DNA of 34,686 bases from Xanthomonas boreopolis (GCA_014654535.1 BNBA01000040.1:1-34686), one strand, 5' to 3'; positions 1 to 7,535 are shown, counted from the stretch's first letter. Notes: a model not told the origin generated them from the letters alone. Made by a program: numbers and translations.

Positions 1-116
1 TCGCGGGCATGGGCAAGCTGCGCATCCGTTTCGAACGCCGGATCGATATCCATCTGGCCCTGCTGTCTCTCGCCTGCTCGGTCATCTGTCTTCGCCATCT
101 TCCCGGGTTTTGTTAG
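1..116 (+). CDS. IS5-family transposase, C-terminal end (cut by window edge)
   Basis: The third forward frame is open from the window edge to a TAG at 114-116 and encodes about 37 residues. They contain IRFERRIDIHLALL followed by ACSVICLR, which matches the conserved tail of IS5-group DDE transposases: the basic 'RFERR.DIH.A' segment and the final 'C.ICLR' helix. Most of the gene and the left end of the element lie outside the window. A GGGGTGTCC at 133-141, just after the stop, could be part of the right terminal inverted repeat, but this cannot be tested without the left end. The family call rests on recall of the motif, not on alignment. Whether the full element is intact or a remnant is unknown. 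Confidence 0.68.
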   Translation, partial: AGMGKLRIRFERRIDIHLALLSLACSVICLRHLPGFC

Positions 117-212
117 CCGCTCTTAATCGATAGGGGTGTCCTGTCATTGTTTTTGTGTAGAGGAAGCTCTTTGGCTTTGATGCCATTCCGCTGCCCCGCG
201 GAATCTCTCTAC

Positions 213-640
213 CGTCATTCCCGCGAAGGCGGGAAGCGCTTTTCAGCAGCCGAATGGCTGATCATCCAGGGACTTTGCTTTTGGGCTCTTTGGGCCTTTG
301 GCGATAAGGCCAAAGCTTTCGCCTTACGGCGAGTTACCTTTCTTTGCTTGTGCACGCGCGCCGCAGGAGCGGCGCCGCACGGCGGAGCCGGCCCGAAGGG
401 CGCGGCACAAGGATGTGCCGCGTAAAGAAAGGTAACCCAAAGAAGCGCTTCACAGCAGCCGAACGGCTGATCAAACACACCCCGCTTGCGCGCCCGCAGC
501 TGCGCTGCGGGTCCGCGGAGCCAATGGGATTTTCGGACGCGACCTCCTGTCGCGGTGAAAAACGACGCACATCCATGTGCGTCGCCCCTTCGGGGTTTTA
601 CCCGCCGTCTCCGCCGCTTCGGAGGGGCCCCGGTAAGTCA
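213..640. repeat. Composite intergenic repeat, copy 1
   Basis: This gene-free stretch (117-738) is made of modules that recur at 13381-13648. It opens with CGTCATTCCCGCGAAGGCGGGAA (213-235), a palindromic REP-like unit. An AT-richer block with CTTTCGCCTTACGG follows, then a 33-nt segment at 346-378 that is identical to 13483-13515. It closes with CTCCGCCGCTTCGGAGGGGCC (609-629), identical to 13628-13648. Several reading frames stay open across it, but none has a recognisable product or ribosome binding site, so it is treated as non-coding. The CAACAG-type microsatellite follows, and the module ends about 30-100 nt from the stop codon of the minus-strand rhodanese gene. Confidence 0.7.
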
Positions 641-673
641 AGGTCAAAAGCGAAAAGCCAAAGCAACATCACG

Positions 674-709
<36 letters not shown>

Positions 710-738
710 GGCAAAGATCGCCCGGGCCTGCATGCAAA

Positions 739-1155
739 TCACACGGCCTCGCTCGCCACTTCCTCGCGTGCCAATTCAAAACCCTCGTCCAGCCAGCCTG
801 TGATGCCGCCGATCATGAGCTTGACCGGGCGCCCCAGCATGGCCAGGCGTACCGCGGCCTTGTCCGCGCCGTTGCAGTGGGGGCCGGCGCAGTACACGAC
901 GAACAGGGTGTCGGCCGGATGATGGGCGAGCTTGCCCTGGACGATCTTGCCGTGGGGCAGGTTGATCGCCCCCGGTACGTGGCCCCGGGCATACAGCGCC
1001 GGGGCACGCACATCGAGGAGGACGAAGCCGGGGGCGCCGGATGCCATCGCTTCGTGCACGTCCCAGCAGTCCGTTTCCAGGTGCAGCTTGGCGGTGAAAT
1101 GGCGCAGCGCTTCCGCGCTGGCGGCGGCGGGGACCTGCAGTACGGGGTTCGGCAT
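739..1155 (-). CDS. Rhodanese-like domain protein
   Basis: This 138-residue protein is one rhodanese (sulfurtransferase-type) domain. It shows the family hallmarks LLDVR (46-50), RGHVPGAINLP (57-67) and an active-site loop with FVVYCAGPHCNGADKAA (85-101). Cys89 is the likely persulfide-carrying residue and Cys94 is a second cysteine in the loop. The C-terminal GGITGW is also typical. A frame extending upstream is open, but the ATG at 1153-1155 was chosen because AAGGAGA sits 7 nt before it. No signal peptide is seen, so it is probably cytoplasmic. The gene is divergent from the AraC/DJ-1 regulator at 1248. That pairing suggests the regulator controls it, but the substrate (thiosulfate, cyanide or another sulfur donor) cannot be read from sequence. 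Confidence 0.88.
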   Translation of the reverse strand: MPNPVLQVPAAASAEALRHFTAKLHLETDCWDVHEAMASGAPGFVLLDVRAPALYARGHVPGAINLPHGKIVQGKLAHHPADTLFVVYCAGPHCNGADKAAVRLAMLGRPVKLMIGGITGWLDEGFELAREEVASEAV

Positions 1156-1208
1156 GGATCGTCTCCTTGGCTGGGGCGGTGCCAGTGTGGTCCGGGCAGG
1201 GCGCCGGT

Positions 1209-1214
1209 TAAACT
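1209..1214 (+). promoter_or_regulatory. Possible -10 box upstream of the FtrA-like regulator
   Basis: TAAACT lies within GGTTAAACTGGCAGG, 33 nt before the ATG at 1248. The same TAAACTGGC string occurs 26 nt before the GFA-family gene at 11854. No convincing -35 box is visible at 17 nt, so this is a weak call. Confidence 0.3.
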
Positions 1215-1247
1215 GGCAGGATTGACGGATACCGGTCATTTCCTGCC

Positions 1248-2210
1248 ATGGCGAAGAAACCCCCGTACGTCGTCGCGCTGGCGTATCCGAACCTGTGCCT
1301 GTTCGAGTTCGGCATCGCCGCCGAGCTGTTCGGCCTGCCGCGGCCGGAGCTGGAGGTGGCCTGGTATCGCTTCGGCGTGGCCATGACCGCGGGACGGGTG
1401 CGCAGCGGGATCGGCGGCATGCGGATCGCGGCCGATGGCGGGCTGGAGCTGTTGCGCAGGGCGCATACGATCGTGGTGCCCGGCTGGAGCGGGCCGGAGG
1501 TGAAGCCTTCCGCAGCCTTGAAGTCCGCGCTGTGCCGGGCGCACGCGCGCGGCGCGAGGCTGATGTCGATCTGCTCCGGGGCGTTCCTGCTCGGCCACTG
1601 CGGTCTGCTGGACGGACGCCGGGCGACCACGCACTGGCGCTACGAGCAGCGTTTCCGCGAATACTTCCCCGCCAGTACGCTGGTCCCCGATGCGCTCTAT
1701 GTCGAGGACGGCCGGATCGTCACCTCGGCCGGCAGCGCGGCCGGGATCGACGCGGGCCTGCACCTCATCCGCAGCGACTTCGGCACCGCGATCGCCAACC
1801 GGGTGGCGCAGCGGTTGGTGATGCTGCCGCACCGCGAGGGCGGGCAGCGGCAGTTCGTGGCCAGTCCGGTGGCCAGGCGCCGCAACGATCCGTTCGATGG
1901 CGTCTTCGACTGGGCACGGCAGCGGCTGGCCGACGGCATCGCCGCCGCCGACCTGGCCCGGGCGGCGGCGATGAGCGAGCGCAATTTCTATCGCCGTTTC
2001 AAGCAGGCGATCGGCACGACGCCGGGGCAGTGGCTGCAGCAGGAACGCATACGGTCCGCGAAGGCGCTGCTGGAGGCCGGCCGGCTCGACCTGGAGCGGG
2101 TGGCGGAGGCCTGCGGCTTCGAAACGCTGGAGGCGTTCAGGGCGGCATTCAGGCGCAACGTGGGCGTGGCGCCGTCGGCGTACCGCAAGAGTTTCGGGCA
2201 GGGCGCCTGA
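1248..2210 (+). CDS. ftrA: FtrA/GlxA-type transcriptional regulator (DJ-1/PfpI + AraC HTH)
   Basis: The 320-residue protein has two parts. Residues 6-190 form a class-I glutamine-amidotransferase-like (DJ-1/PfpI) domain with the nucleophile elbow SICSGAFLLG, where Cys109 is the equivalent of the DJ-1 cysteine. Residues 215-318 are an AraC-type double helix-turn-helix, with AAAMSERNFYRRFK in the first HTH and VAEACGFETLEAFRAAFRR in the second. This architecture is shared by GlxA/FtrA regulators, which use the DJ-1 domain for ligand sensing rather than catalysis. The ATG at 1248 begins right after the likely promoter. The gene is transcribed away from the rhodanese at 739-1155, an arrangement I recall for FtrA annotations, so the symbol is by recall and context. 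The inducing ligand is unknown. Confidence 0.82.
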   Translation: MAKKPPYVVALAYPNLCLFEFGIAAELFGLPRPELEVAWYRFGVAMTAGRVRSGIGGMRIAADGGLELLRRAHTIVVPGWSGPEVKPSAALKSALCRAHARGARLMSICSGAFLLGHCGLLDGRRATTHWRYEQRFREYFPASTLVPDALYVEDGRIVTSAGSAAGIDAGLHLIRSDFGTAIANRVAQRLVMLPHREGGQRQFVASPVARRRNDPFDGVFDWARQRLADGIAAADLARAAAMSERNFYRRFKQAIGTTPGQWLQQERIRSAKALLEAGRLDLERVAEACGFETLEAFRAAFRRNVGVAPSAYRKSFGQGA

Positions 2211-2353
2211 AGCGGGTACGCGATCCGCCGTGAGGGAAAGCGTTCAGTTTGCGGGCCTCCCCGAAAGGCTGGCGGAAGGCCGGAATGGCCACACTGGAGA
2301 CGTGCCGGGACCGCTTGTCCGGGCGAGCGTCTGTTTCCAGGGAGAGACTCGGG

Positions 2354-2846
2354 ATGGTGGCTTTTGCTCGCGGCGCGCGGCGCCTGGCTTTGTTGGCCCG
2401 GGCCGGCATGCCCTTGACCTCGTGGGCCGCGCCTGCCGATCCGGATCCTGCGGCGTCGCCTGCCGCGCCCGGGAGCCTGTGGGGCGACAAGACCGAATTG
2501 ACGGTCGGGATGGCGCCCGTCACCACGCCGAGCTACGACGGCGCTTTGCAGGACCGTTGGGAGCCGCTGCCGGTTGTCGGTACAACGCGGCATCCTGTTC
2601 GCCGACAGCACGCGCGGCGCGGGCCTGCAGTTCCAGACGGCTTCGGGCTTGTACCTGTCGCAGTCGATCTACTACGACTGGGACCACATGTTCACGCCGC
2701 ACTGGAGCAGCGTGCTGCTTGAAGGCCGCCTGCTACCCCAGGCCGCGTCTCGCGACGATGCGCTCCGGACGTGTTGCGCACGCCGCCGTTCGCGCCGCCG
2801 GTGCGGGGCCGGGCTCGCCGCGATTGGTTCGATCCCGTTCGCTTGA
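2354..2846 (+). pseudogene. Decayed MipA/OmpV-family outer-membrane protein gene
   Basis: From an ATG at 2354, preceded by GGAGAGACTCGGG, the frame gives a weak signal-like start. It then reads ELTVGMAPVTTPSYDGAL and WEPLPV, typical of the first strands of MipA/OmpV barrels. Near 2573 the homologous reading jumps to the third frame. That frame continues with SVQRGILFADSTRGAGLQFQ and ASGLYLSQSIYYD, the next conserved MipA stretch. Directly after this comes WDHMFTPHWSS, which in intact proteins belongs near the C-terminus, so roughly the middle of the barrel is missing. After 2720 the similarity is lost, and the frame stops at 2846 without a terminal aromatic. A frameshift plus an internal deletion make a functional product very unlikely. 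The family assignment is from recalled motifs. Confidence 0.72.
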
Positions 2847-2870
2847 CCACCACATCCAATGAGCTACCCT
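2843..2870 (+). promoter_or_regulatory. Candidate sigma-70 promoter for the ABC transporter
   Basis: TTGACC (2843-2848) and TACCCT (2865-2870) are separated by 16 nt and lie 28 nt before the ABC transporter ATG at 2899. The -35 match is good and the -10 is weaker, as is common in GC-rich xanthomonads. Confidence 0.4.
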
Positions 2871-2898
2871 CGGCGCCTTTGTCGATTGGGGTCTGGCG

Positions 2899-4731
2899 AT
2901 GTTCCGGTGGTTCGAATCCTTGGTGGAGGTGTTTCCTTCGCCGGAAAACCGCACGCCACCCGGTGCGGTATGGCGTTTCTACCTGCATTACCTGCGCCCG
3001 CTGTGGCCGGTCCTGCTGGCGACGCTGGTCGCCGGCCTGCTGTTGGCGCTGGTCGAAGTGGCGATGTTCGATTTCCTCGGTCGCATCGTCGACATGGTGG
3101 CCGAGCGCCCGGGCCCGGATTTCTTCCGGCGCCATACCGTCGAGCTGCTGTGGATGGGAGGCATCACCCTGATCGCGCGCCCGCTGCTGGTGGGCGTGCA
3201 CAACCTGCTGGTCAACCAGGCGATCGTGCCGGGGCTGAGCAACCGCGCGCGCTGGCTGATGCACAACTACGTGGTGCGGCAGAGCCTGTCGTTCTTCCAG
3301 AACGACTTCGCCGGCCGCATCGCCAACCGGGTGATGCAGACCGGCACCTCGCTGCGCGAGTCGGCGGTGCAGATGGTCGATGCGCTCTGGTACATCGTGG
3401 TCTACACCGGCAGCGCGCTGTACCTGTTCGCGCAGGCCGACCCGCTGCTGACCGCGCCGCTGCTGCTGTGGCTCGTCGCCTACGTGGCGCTGATGGTCCA
3501 CTTCGTGCCGCGCATGAAGACCCGTGCCTGGATCGCCTCGGATGCGCGCTCCAAGGCGATGGGCCGGATCGTCGACGGCTACACCAACGTGGCGACGTTG
3601 AAGCTGTTCGCCCGGGCCGGGCGGGAGCAGGGCTACGTGCGCGAGGCGATCGACGAGCTGGCGGTCAAGCATCGCGCGCAGACCCGCGTGACCACCTCGA
3701 TGGATACCTCGATCGCGATCATCAACGGCTTCCTGATCGTCGGCACCTGCGCGCTGGCGCTGTGGCTGTGGAGCCGCGGCCAGGTCAGCGTCGGCGCGAT
3801 CACCGTGGCGACCGGCCTGGTGATCCGCATCCACAACATGTCCGGCTGGATCATGTGGACGATCAACGGCATCTTCGAGGACATCGGCACGGTGCAGGAC
3901 GGCATGCAGACCATCTCGCGGCCGCTCACGGTGCAGGACGCGCCGGACGCGCGCGAACTGCAGGTGACGCGTGGCGAGGTGCGCTTCGAGGACATCCATT
4001 TCCACTACGGCAAGCAGGGCGGGGTGATCGCGGGGTTGGACCTGGAGGTGCGGCCGGGCGAGAAGATCGGCCTGGTCGGCCCGTCCGGCGCCGGCAAGTC
4101 GACGTTGGTCAACGTGCTGCTGCGCCTGTACGACCTGGAGAGCGGCCGCATCCTGATCGACGGGCAGGACGTGGCGCGGGTGACGCAGGAGAGCCTGCGC
4201 GCGCAGATCGGCGTGGTGACCCAGGACACCTCGCTGCTGCATCGCTCGATCCGCGACAACCTGCTGTACGGCCGGCCCGACGCCACCGAGGCGCAACTGC
4301 ACGAAGCGGTGCGCAAGGCCCGCGCCGACAGCTTCATCGAGACGCTGGTGGACGGCGAGGGCCGGCGCGGCTACGAGGCGCACGTGGGCGAGCGCGGCGT
4401 GAAGTTGTCGGGCGGCCAGCGCCAGCGCATCGCGATCGCGCGGGTGCTGCTGAAGGACGCCCCGGTCCTGGTGCTGGACGAGGCCACCTCGGCGCTGGAT
4501 TCGGAGGTCGAGGCCGCCATCCAGGACAGCCTCGACGAGCTGATGGCCGGCAAGACGGTGATCGCGATCGCGCACCGGCTCTCGACCATCGCGCGCATGG
4601 ACAGGCTGGTGGTGATGGACCGCGGCGCGATCGTCGAGACCGGCACGCACGCCGAACTGGTCGCGCGCGGCGGGCTGTATGCGCGGCTGTGGGCGCGCCA
4701 GACCGGCGGGTTCGTGGCGGCGGAGGCCTGA
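2899..4731 (+). CDS. ABC exporter half-transporter (permease fused to ATPase)
   Basis: The 610-residue protein has an N-terminal type-IV exporter membrane domain of about six helices (residues ~35-330). A nucleotide-binding domain follows (~355-595). The ATPase site is complete: Walker A GPSGAGKST at 394-402, signature LSGGQ at 503-507, Walker B VLVLDEA at 523-529 with catalytic Glu528, and the H-loop His559 in AIAHRLS. Such proteins work as homodimers or as heterodimers in the inner membrane, exporting lipids, peptides or drugs. No adaptor, membrane-fusion or cargo gene adjoins it, so the substrate is unknown. It sits alone between a pseudogene and a convergent tetR gene, with its own likely promoter. 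Length and motifs are normal for the family. Confidence 0.95.
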   Translation: MFRWFESLVEVFPSPENRTPPGAVWRFYLHYLRPLWPVLLATLVAGLLLALVEVAMFDFLGRIVDMVAERPGPDFFRRHTVELLWMGGITLIARPLLVGVHNLLVNQAIVPGLSNRARWLMHNYVVRQSLSFFQNDFAGRIANRVMQTGTSLRESAVQMVDALWYIVVYTGSALYLFAQADPLLTAPLLLWLVAYVALMVHFVPRMKTRAWIASDARSKAMGRIVDGYTNVATLKLFARAGREQGYVREAIDELAVKHRAQTRVTTSMDTSIAIINGFLIVGTCALALWLWSRGQVSVGAITVATGLVIRIHNMSGWIMWTINGIFEDIGTVQDGMQTISRPLTVQDAPDARELQVTRGEVRFEDIHFHYGKQGGVIAGLDLEVRPGEKIGLVGPSGAGKSTLVNVLLRLYDLESGRILIDGQDVARVTQESLRAQIGVVTQDTSLLHRSIRDNLLYGRPDATEAQLHEAVRKARADSFIETLVDGEGRRGYEAHVGERGVKLSGGQRQRIAIARVLLKDAPVLVLDEATSALDSEVEAAIQDSLDELMAGKTVIAIAHRLSTIARMDRLVVMDRGAIVETGTHAELVARGGLYARLWARQTGGFVAAEA

Positions 4732-4737
4732 GGCAAC

Positions 4738-4788
4738 GCACCGCCGCGGTGCGCGTCGGCCCGCCCGGCAGGTTCCGTATCCGGGCGG
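4738..4788. terminator. Bidirectional hairpins between convergent genes
   Basis: Two stems lie in the 61-nt gap between the ABC transporter and the convergent tetR gene. The first is GCACCGC-C-GCGGTGC (4738-4752). The second is CCGCCCGG (4761-4768) pairing with CCGGGCGG (4781-4788) over a 12-nt loop. Neither has a T-tract, so intrinsic termination is likely but not proved. Confidence 0.5.
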
Positions 4789-4792
4789 CCCG

Positions 4793-5446
4793 CTACGGGG
4801 CGTGTCCCTTGGCGCTGGCTTTCGCCAGGCGTTCAAGGTAGGCGCAGAACATGTCCGCCATCGCGTCGGCGTAGGCGGCGATCTCCTCCGGCCGGCGCGG
4901 GCTTTCGGAGAACTGCTTGCCGGCGCCGCTGAGGGTATCGGTGATCAAGCCGCCGGCCCGCGCGCGAGTCGGCGCGTCTGCCCCGGGCAGCGCTTCGCGC
5001 ATGAAATCGGCGAAGGCGCGTTCGCCCGCCTCGCGCGCCTGGCGCGCCTCGGGCGCGTGCCGGTAGAACGGCGCGGCATCGCCGAGCGCAACGCGCATGT
5101 CCGCTTCCTCGCACTCGGAGCGCACGAACGCATGCACCAGGGCGCGCAAGCGCTCGGCCGGCGGCTGCGCGCGATCGGCCATCAGGCGGGCCAGCAGGTT
5201 GCTGGTGTGGCGCCATTCGTCGCTCTGCAGGCGGAACAGGATCGCCGCCTTGTTGGGGAAGTACTGGTACAGCGAGCCGATGCTGACGCCGGCCTTCTCG
5301 GCGACTCGAGCGGTGGTGAAACGGGTGGCGCCTTCGGCGGCCAAAACCTGAGCGGCCGCCTGCAGGATCGCCGCCACCAGTTCGTTGGAACGCGCCTGTT
5401 TGGGCTGTTTGCGCTGGGAAATACGGGGCGCGCGCGGTGCGCTCAT
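4793..5446 (-). CDS. TetR-family transcriptional repressor
   Basis: This 217-residue protein has a basic N-terminal tail and a TetR DNA-binding domain at about residues 20-66. The helix-turn-helix reads FTTARVAEKAGVSIGSLYQYF, the strongly conserved TetR pattern; its final YQYFPNKAAIL is textbook. The remaining ~150 residues are helical and would bind the ligand, but no specific ligand family is recognisable. It is divergent from the O-methyltransferase at 5540. The 93-nt gap holds a GAATG/CATTC inverted repeat, so the simplest reading is that it represses itself and the methyltransferase. The ATG at 5444-5446 is the only well-placed start for the HTH. Confidence 0.92.
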   Translation of the reverse strand: MSAPRAPRISQRKQPKQARSNELVAAILQAAAQVLAAEGATRFTTARVAEKAGVSIGSLYQYFPNKAAILFRLQSDEWRHTSNLLARLMADRAQPPAERLRALVHAFVRSECEEADMRVALGDAAPFYRHAPEARQAREAGERAFADFMREALPGADAPTRARAGGLITDTLSGAGKQFSESPRRPEEIAAYADAMADMFCAYLERLAKASAKGHAP

Positions 5447-5457
5447 GGCCAGTCCCG

Positions 5458-5494
5458 GAATGCGATTAGAAAACGCGAATGATTGCTCGCATTC
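5458..5494. promoter_or_regulatory. Palindromic operator between tetR and the O-methyltransferase
   Basis: GAATGCGA (5458-5465) and TCGCATTC (5487-5494) form a perfect 8-bp inverted repeat. A third half-site, GAATG at 5477-5481, pairs with CATTC (5490-5494) to give an 18-bp GAATG-N8-CATTC site of ordinary TetR operator size. A possible promoter for the methyltransferase (TTAGAA at 5466-5471 and CATTCT at 5490-5495, 18 nt apart) overlaps it. Binding by the adjacent TetR protein is inferred. Confidence 0.55.
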
Positions 5495-5539
5495 TAGTCC
5501 GGCGCGACGTGCACCTTCATTCCTTTCGGAGATTCACCA

Positions 5540-6205
5540 ATGAACACCCCGGTTTTCCCCCTCCTGGCGCCGCTGCTGGACCGCCTGTTCGCCGAGGACG
5601 CCGCCGCCTCGCCCGTGGACAGCCCGGCCGTGGCCGCATTGTCCGCGGACGAGCAAGCGCGCCTGATGCGCAGCAAGACCGACTACCTGGATTTCTACGG
5701 CCGGTTGAAGGATCTGCCGCTGGCGGTCTCGCGGCGGACCGGCACGTTGCTGTACATGCTGGCCCGCAGTTGCCGGGCGCGCAGCATCGTCGAGTTCGGC
5801 ACCTCCATCGGCATCTCCACGTTGCACCTGGCCGCCGCCTTGCGCGACAACGGAGGCGGCCGGCTGGTCACCAGCGAGTTCGAGCCGTCCAAGCTGGCGC
5901 GCGCACGCGCCAACCTCGAAGCGGGCGGCCTGCTCGACCTGGTGGAGATCCGTGCCGGCGACGCATTGCAGACCCTGGCTGCGGATCCGCCGGAGACGAT
6001 CGACCTGTTGCTGCTGGATGGCGCCAAGGCCTTGTACCCGGAGGTGCTGGCGCTCCTGGAGCCGCGGTTGCGCCCGGGTGCGCTGGTGGTCGCCGACAAC
6101 GCCGACTACAGCCCCGAGTACCTGGCGCGGGTGCGTTCGCCGGAAGCCGGCTACCTGTCGCTGGCGTTCGACGAGGACGTGGAACTGTCGATGCGGCTGG
6201 GCTGA
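5540..6205 (+). CDS. Class I SAM-dependent O-methyltransferase
   Basis: The 221-residue protein resembles the catechol/caffeoyl-CoA O-methyltransferase branch of class I methyltransferases. Motif I for S-adenosylmethionine binding is IVEFGTSIGISTLHLA (83-98). The acidic end of the second strand is SEFEPSKLA (112-120), and the post-I region ends with LLLLDGAKALYP (156-167). ALVVADNADY (181-190) is the strand that positions the substrate and metal in this family. GGAG lies about 10 nt before the ATG. The substrate is not evident. Divergence from a TetR regulator suggests induction by the methylated compound or a related aromatic, but that is inference. A strong hairpin follows at 6271. Confidence 0.87.
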   Translation: MNTPVFPLLAPLLDRLFAEDAAASPVDSPAVAALSADEQARLMRSKTDYLDFYGRLKDLPLAVSRRTGTLLYMLARSCRARSIVEFGTSIGISTLHLAAALRDNGGGRLVTSEFEPSKLARARANLEAGGLLDLVEIRAGDALQTLAADPPETIDLLLLDGAKALYPEVLALLEPRLRPGALVVADNADYSPEYLARVRSPEAGYLSLAFDEDVELSMRLG

Positions 6206-6270
6206 GCCGGACTTCCATGCGCCGCATCGGAGAGCGATGGCGGCGCACGGAGGCGGTCAGTCCGGGCCGC

Positions 6271-6294
6271 GGCCGCCACCGCCCGGTGGCGGCC
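6271..6294. terminator. Strong GC hairpin after the O-methyltransferase
   Basis: GGCCGCCACCG (6271-6281) pairs perfectly with CGGTGGCGGCC (6284-6294). It lies between the stop of the methyltransferase and the convergent TonB-receptor remnant. There is no T-tract. Confidence 0.5.
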
Positions 6295-6304
6295 CGCCGC
6301 GGCC

Positions 6305-6403
6305 TCAGAAGCGGTAGGTCGCCGTGCCCAACATGTTGCGGGTGTTGCCGCTGAAGCAATCGCCGAAGTTGCGGCACGGCGCGAAGTATTCTCTATTCGC
6401 AGT
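6305..6403 (-). pseudogene. Orphan C-terminal tail of a TonB-dependent receptor
   Basis: Read on the minus strand, about 32 codons ending in TGA at 6305-6307 encode NREYFAPCRNFGDCFSG and then GTATYRF. That is the last hairpin and terminal beta-signal (aromatic C-terminus) of a siderophore-type TonB-dependent receptor. The two cysteines flanking the final loop are also typical. Upstream in frame the similarity stops near 6403, and within 50 nt the araC gene ends at 6450. The other ~650 residues of the receptor, including the plug, are therefore absent. This is a deletion remnant. The motif match is by eye. Confidence 0.62.
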
Positions 6404-6449
6404 GGCATGGCGCCCACGCAGGCGCGGAGCGGGCTGGCCGATCGCCGCC

Positions 6450-7460
6450 TCAAGCGGCGGTGCGGGCCTGCGGCCGCACTGCGCTCGGCGGCACGCCGAT
6501 GATGCGCTTGAAGGCGCGGCTGAAGGACGCCTCGCTGTCGTAGCCCAGGCGCCCGGCGGCCACCGCCACGCGCATGCCTTCCTGCTCGATCCAGCGGCGT
6601 GCGCGGAACATCTTGACCTTGGCGACGTAGCGCGCCGGGCTCTCGCCGACGGTGCGCGTGAACGATTCGGCGAAGCGCGAGCGCGAGGCGCCCATCAGGT
6701 CGGCGAGCTCGGCGACGCTCCAATCGCGCTCCGGTTCGGCATGCACGGCCGCGATCACCTTGCCGATCTTGGGGCAGTGCACCGCCGCGATCCAGCCGCT
6801 GGCGTCGCTGCAGGCGCATTCCACCCAGGCGCGGATGATGCTGGCGGCGAGCACGTCGGCCATGCGCGCGAGGATGCCGCAGGCGCCGATGCGGTCCAGC
6901 GACGCCTCGCGCTCCATCGCTTCCAGCAGCACAGGCACGGCCGGGTCGCGCTTGAGCAGGTCGCCGGCCAGCATCTGCTCCGGCATCATCGCCAGCAGCG
7001 GGTGCAGCGGGTCCAGGTTGAAGCGCATCGCCCCGCAGAACAGTACGTCCGGCGGCGGAGGCTCGGCCTTGCCGTCGCCGCCGGTGCCGTCGCAACCGCG
7101 CTTGCAGACGAGGTAGACGTCGTCGCACACCGGCGTGCGCGCGCAACTGCCGATCTCCACCGTGGGCACGTCCGGCGCGCTGGCCAGCACGTGCGCGCTG
7201 CCGCGCGGCAGCAACACCGCGTCGCCGGCCTGCAGCCGCTTCCATTCCGCGCCCTCCACGCGCAACCATGCGCCGCCGCGTGCGACGAAATGGAAGCGCG
7301 CATCGCGCTGCGCCGGAAACGCCAGCGACCACGGCGCCTGCAATTCGCAGCGGCCGTACTCCACGCCGTCCAGGCGCAGGCCCAGCAACACCTGGGTCAG
7401 CATGTCCGGGGGCGTCTGGGCCGAGGCGATCGGGGAGGGTTGGGAGGATTGGACAAGCAT
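6450..7460 (-). CDS. AraC-family regulator with cupin sensor and many cysteines
   Basis: The 336-residue protein joins an N-terminal cupin-type ligand domain (about residues 20-205, AraC 'cupin_6' class) to a C-terminal double HTH (about 225-325). The domain includes FCGAMRFNLDPLHPLL, matching the conserved cupin_6 border. The HTH includes ELADLMGASRSRFAESFTRTV, and the second recognition helix carries GYDSEASFSRAFKR. Unusually, the sensor domain carries Cys106, Cys112, Cys119, Cys123 and Cys142 within 37 residues, around a GTGGDG-rich insertion. The spacing could suit a metal site or disulfides. The gene is divergent from an MFS exporter 75 nt away, the usual partner for this regulator class, and it probably activates that gene. 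Confidence 0.9.
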   Translation of the reverse strand: MLVQSSQPSPIASAQTPPDMLTQVLLGLRLDGVEYGRCELQAPWSLAFPAQRDARFHFVARGGAWLRVEGAEWKRLQAGDAVLLPRGSAHVLASAPDVPTVEIGSCARTPVCDDVYLVCKRGCDGTGGDGKAEPPPPDVLFCGAMRFNLDPLHPLLAMMPEQMLAGDLLKRDPAVPVLLEAMEREASLDRIGACGILARMADVLAASIIRAWVECACSDASGWIAAVHCPKIGKVIAAVHAEPERDWSVAELADLMGASRSRFAESFTRTVGESPARYVAKVKMFRARRWIEQEGMRVAVAAGRLGYDSEASFSRAFKRIIGVPPSAVRPQARTAA

Positions 7461-7535
7461 TAGGGGTTTTCCGGCATGGAAACGCCAGAATCATACGCCT
7501 AATCTGCCGGTCCCTTCACTTCCCGGTCCCCCACC

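Noticed and set aside
2692-4836. A 714-codon frame on the minus strand opposite the ABC transporter
   Set aside because: Arg/His/Asp-rich composition with no domain, lying exactly antisense to an intact ABC gene; an effect of high GC at the third codon position.
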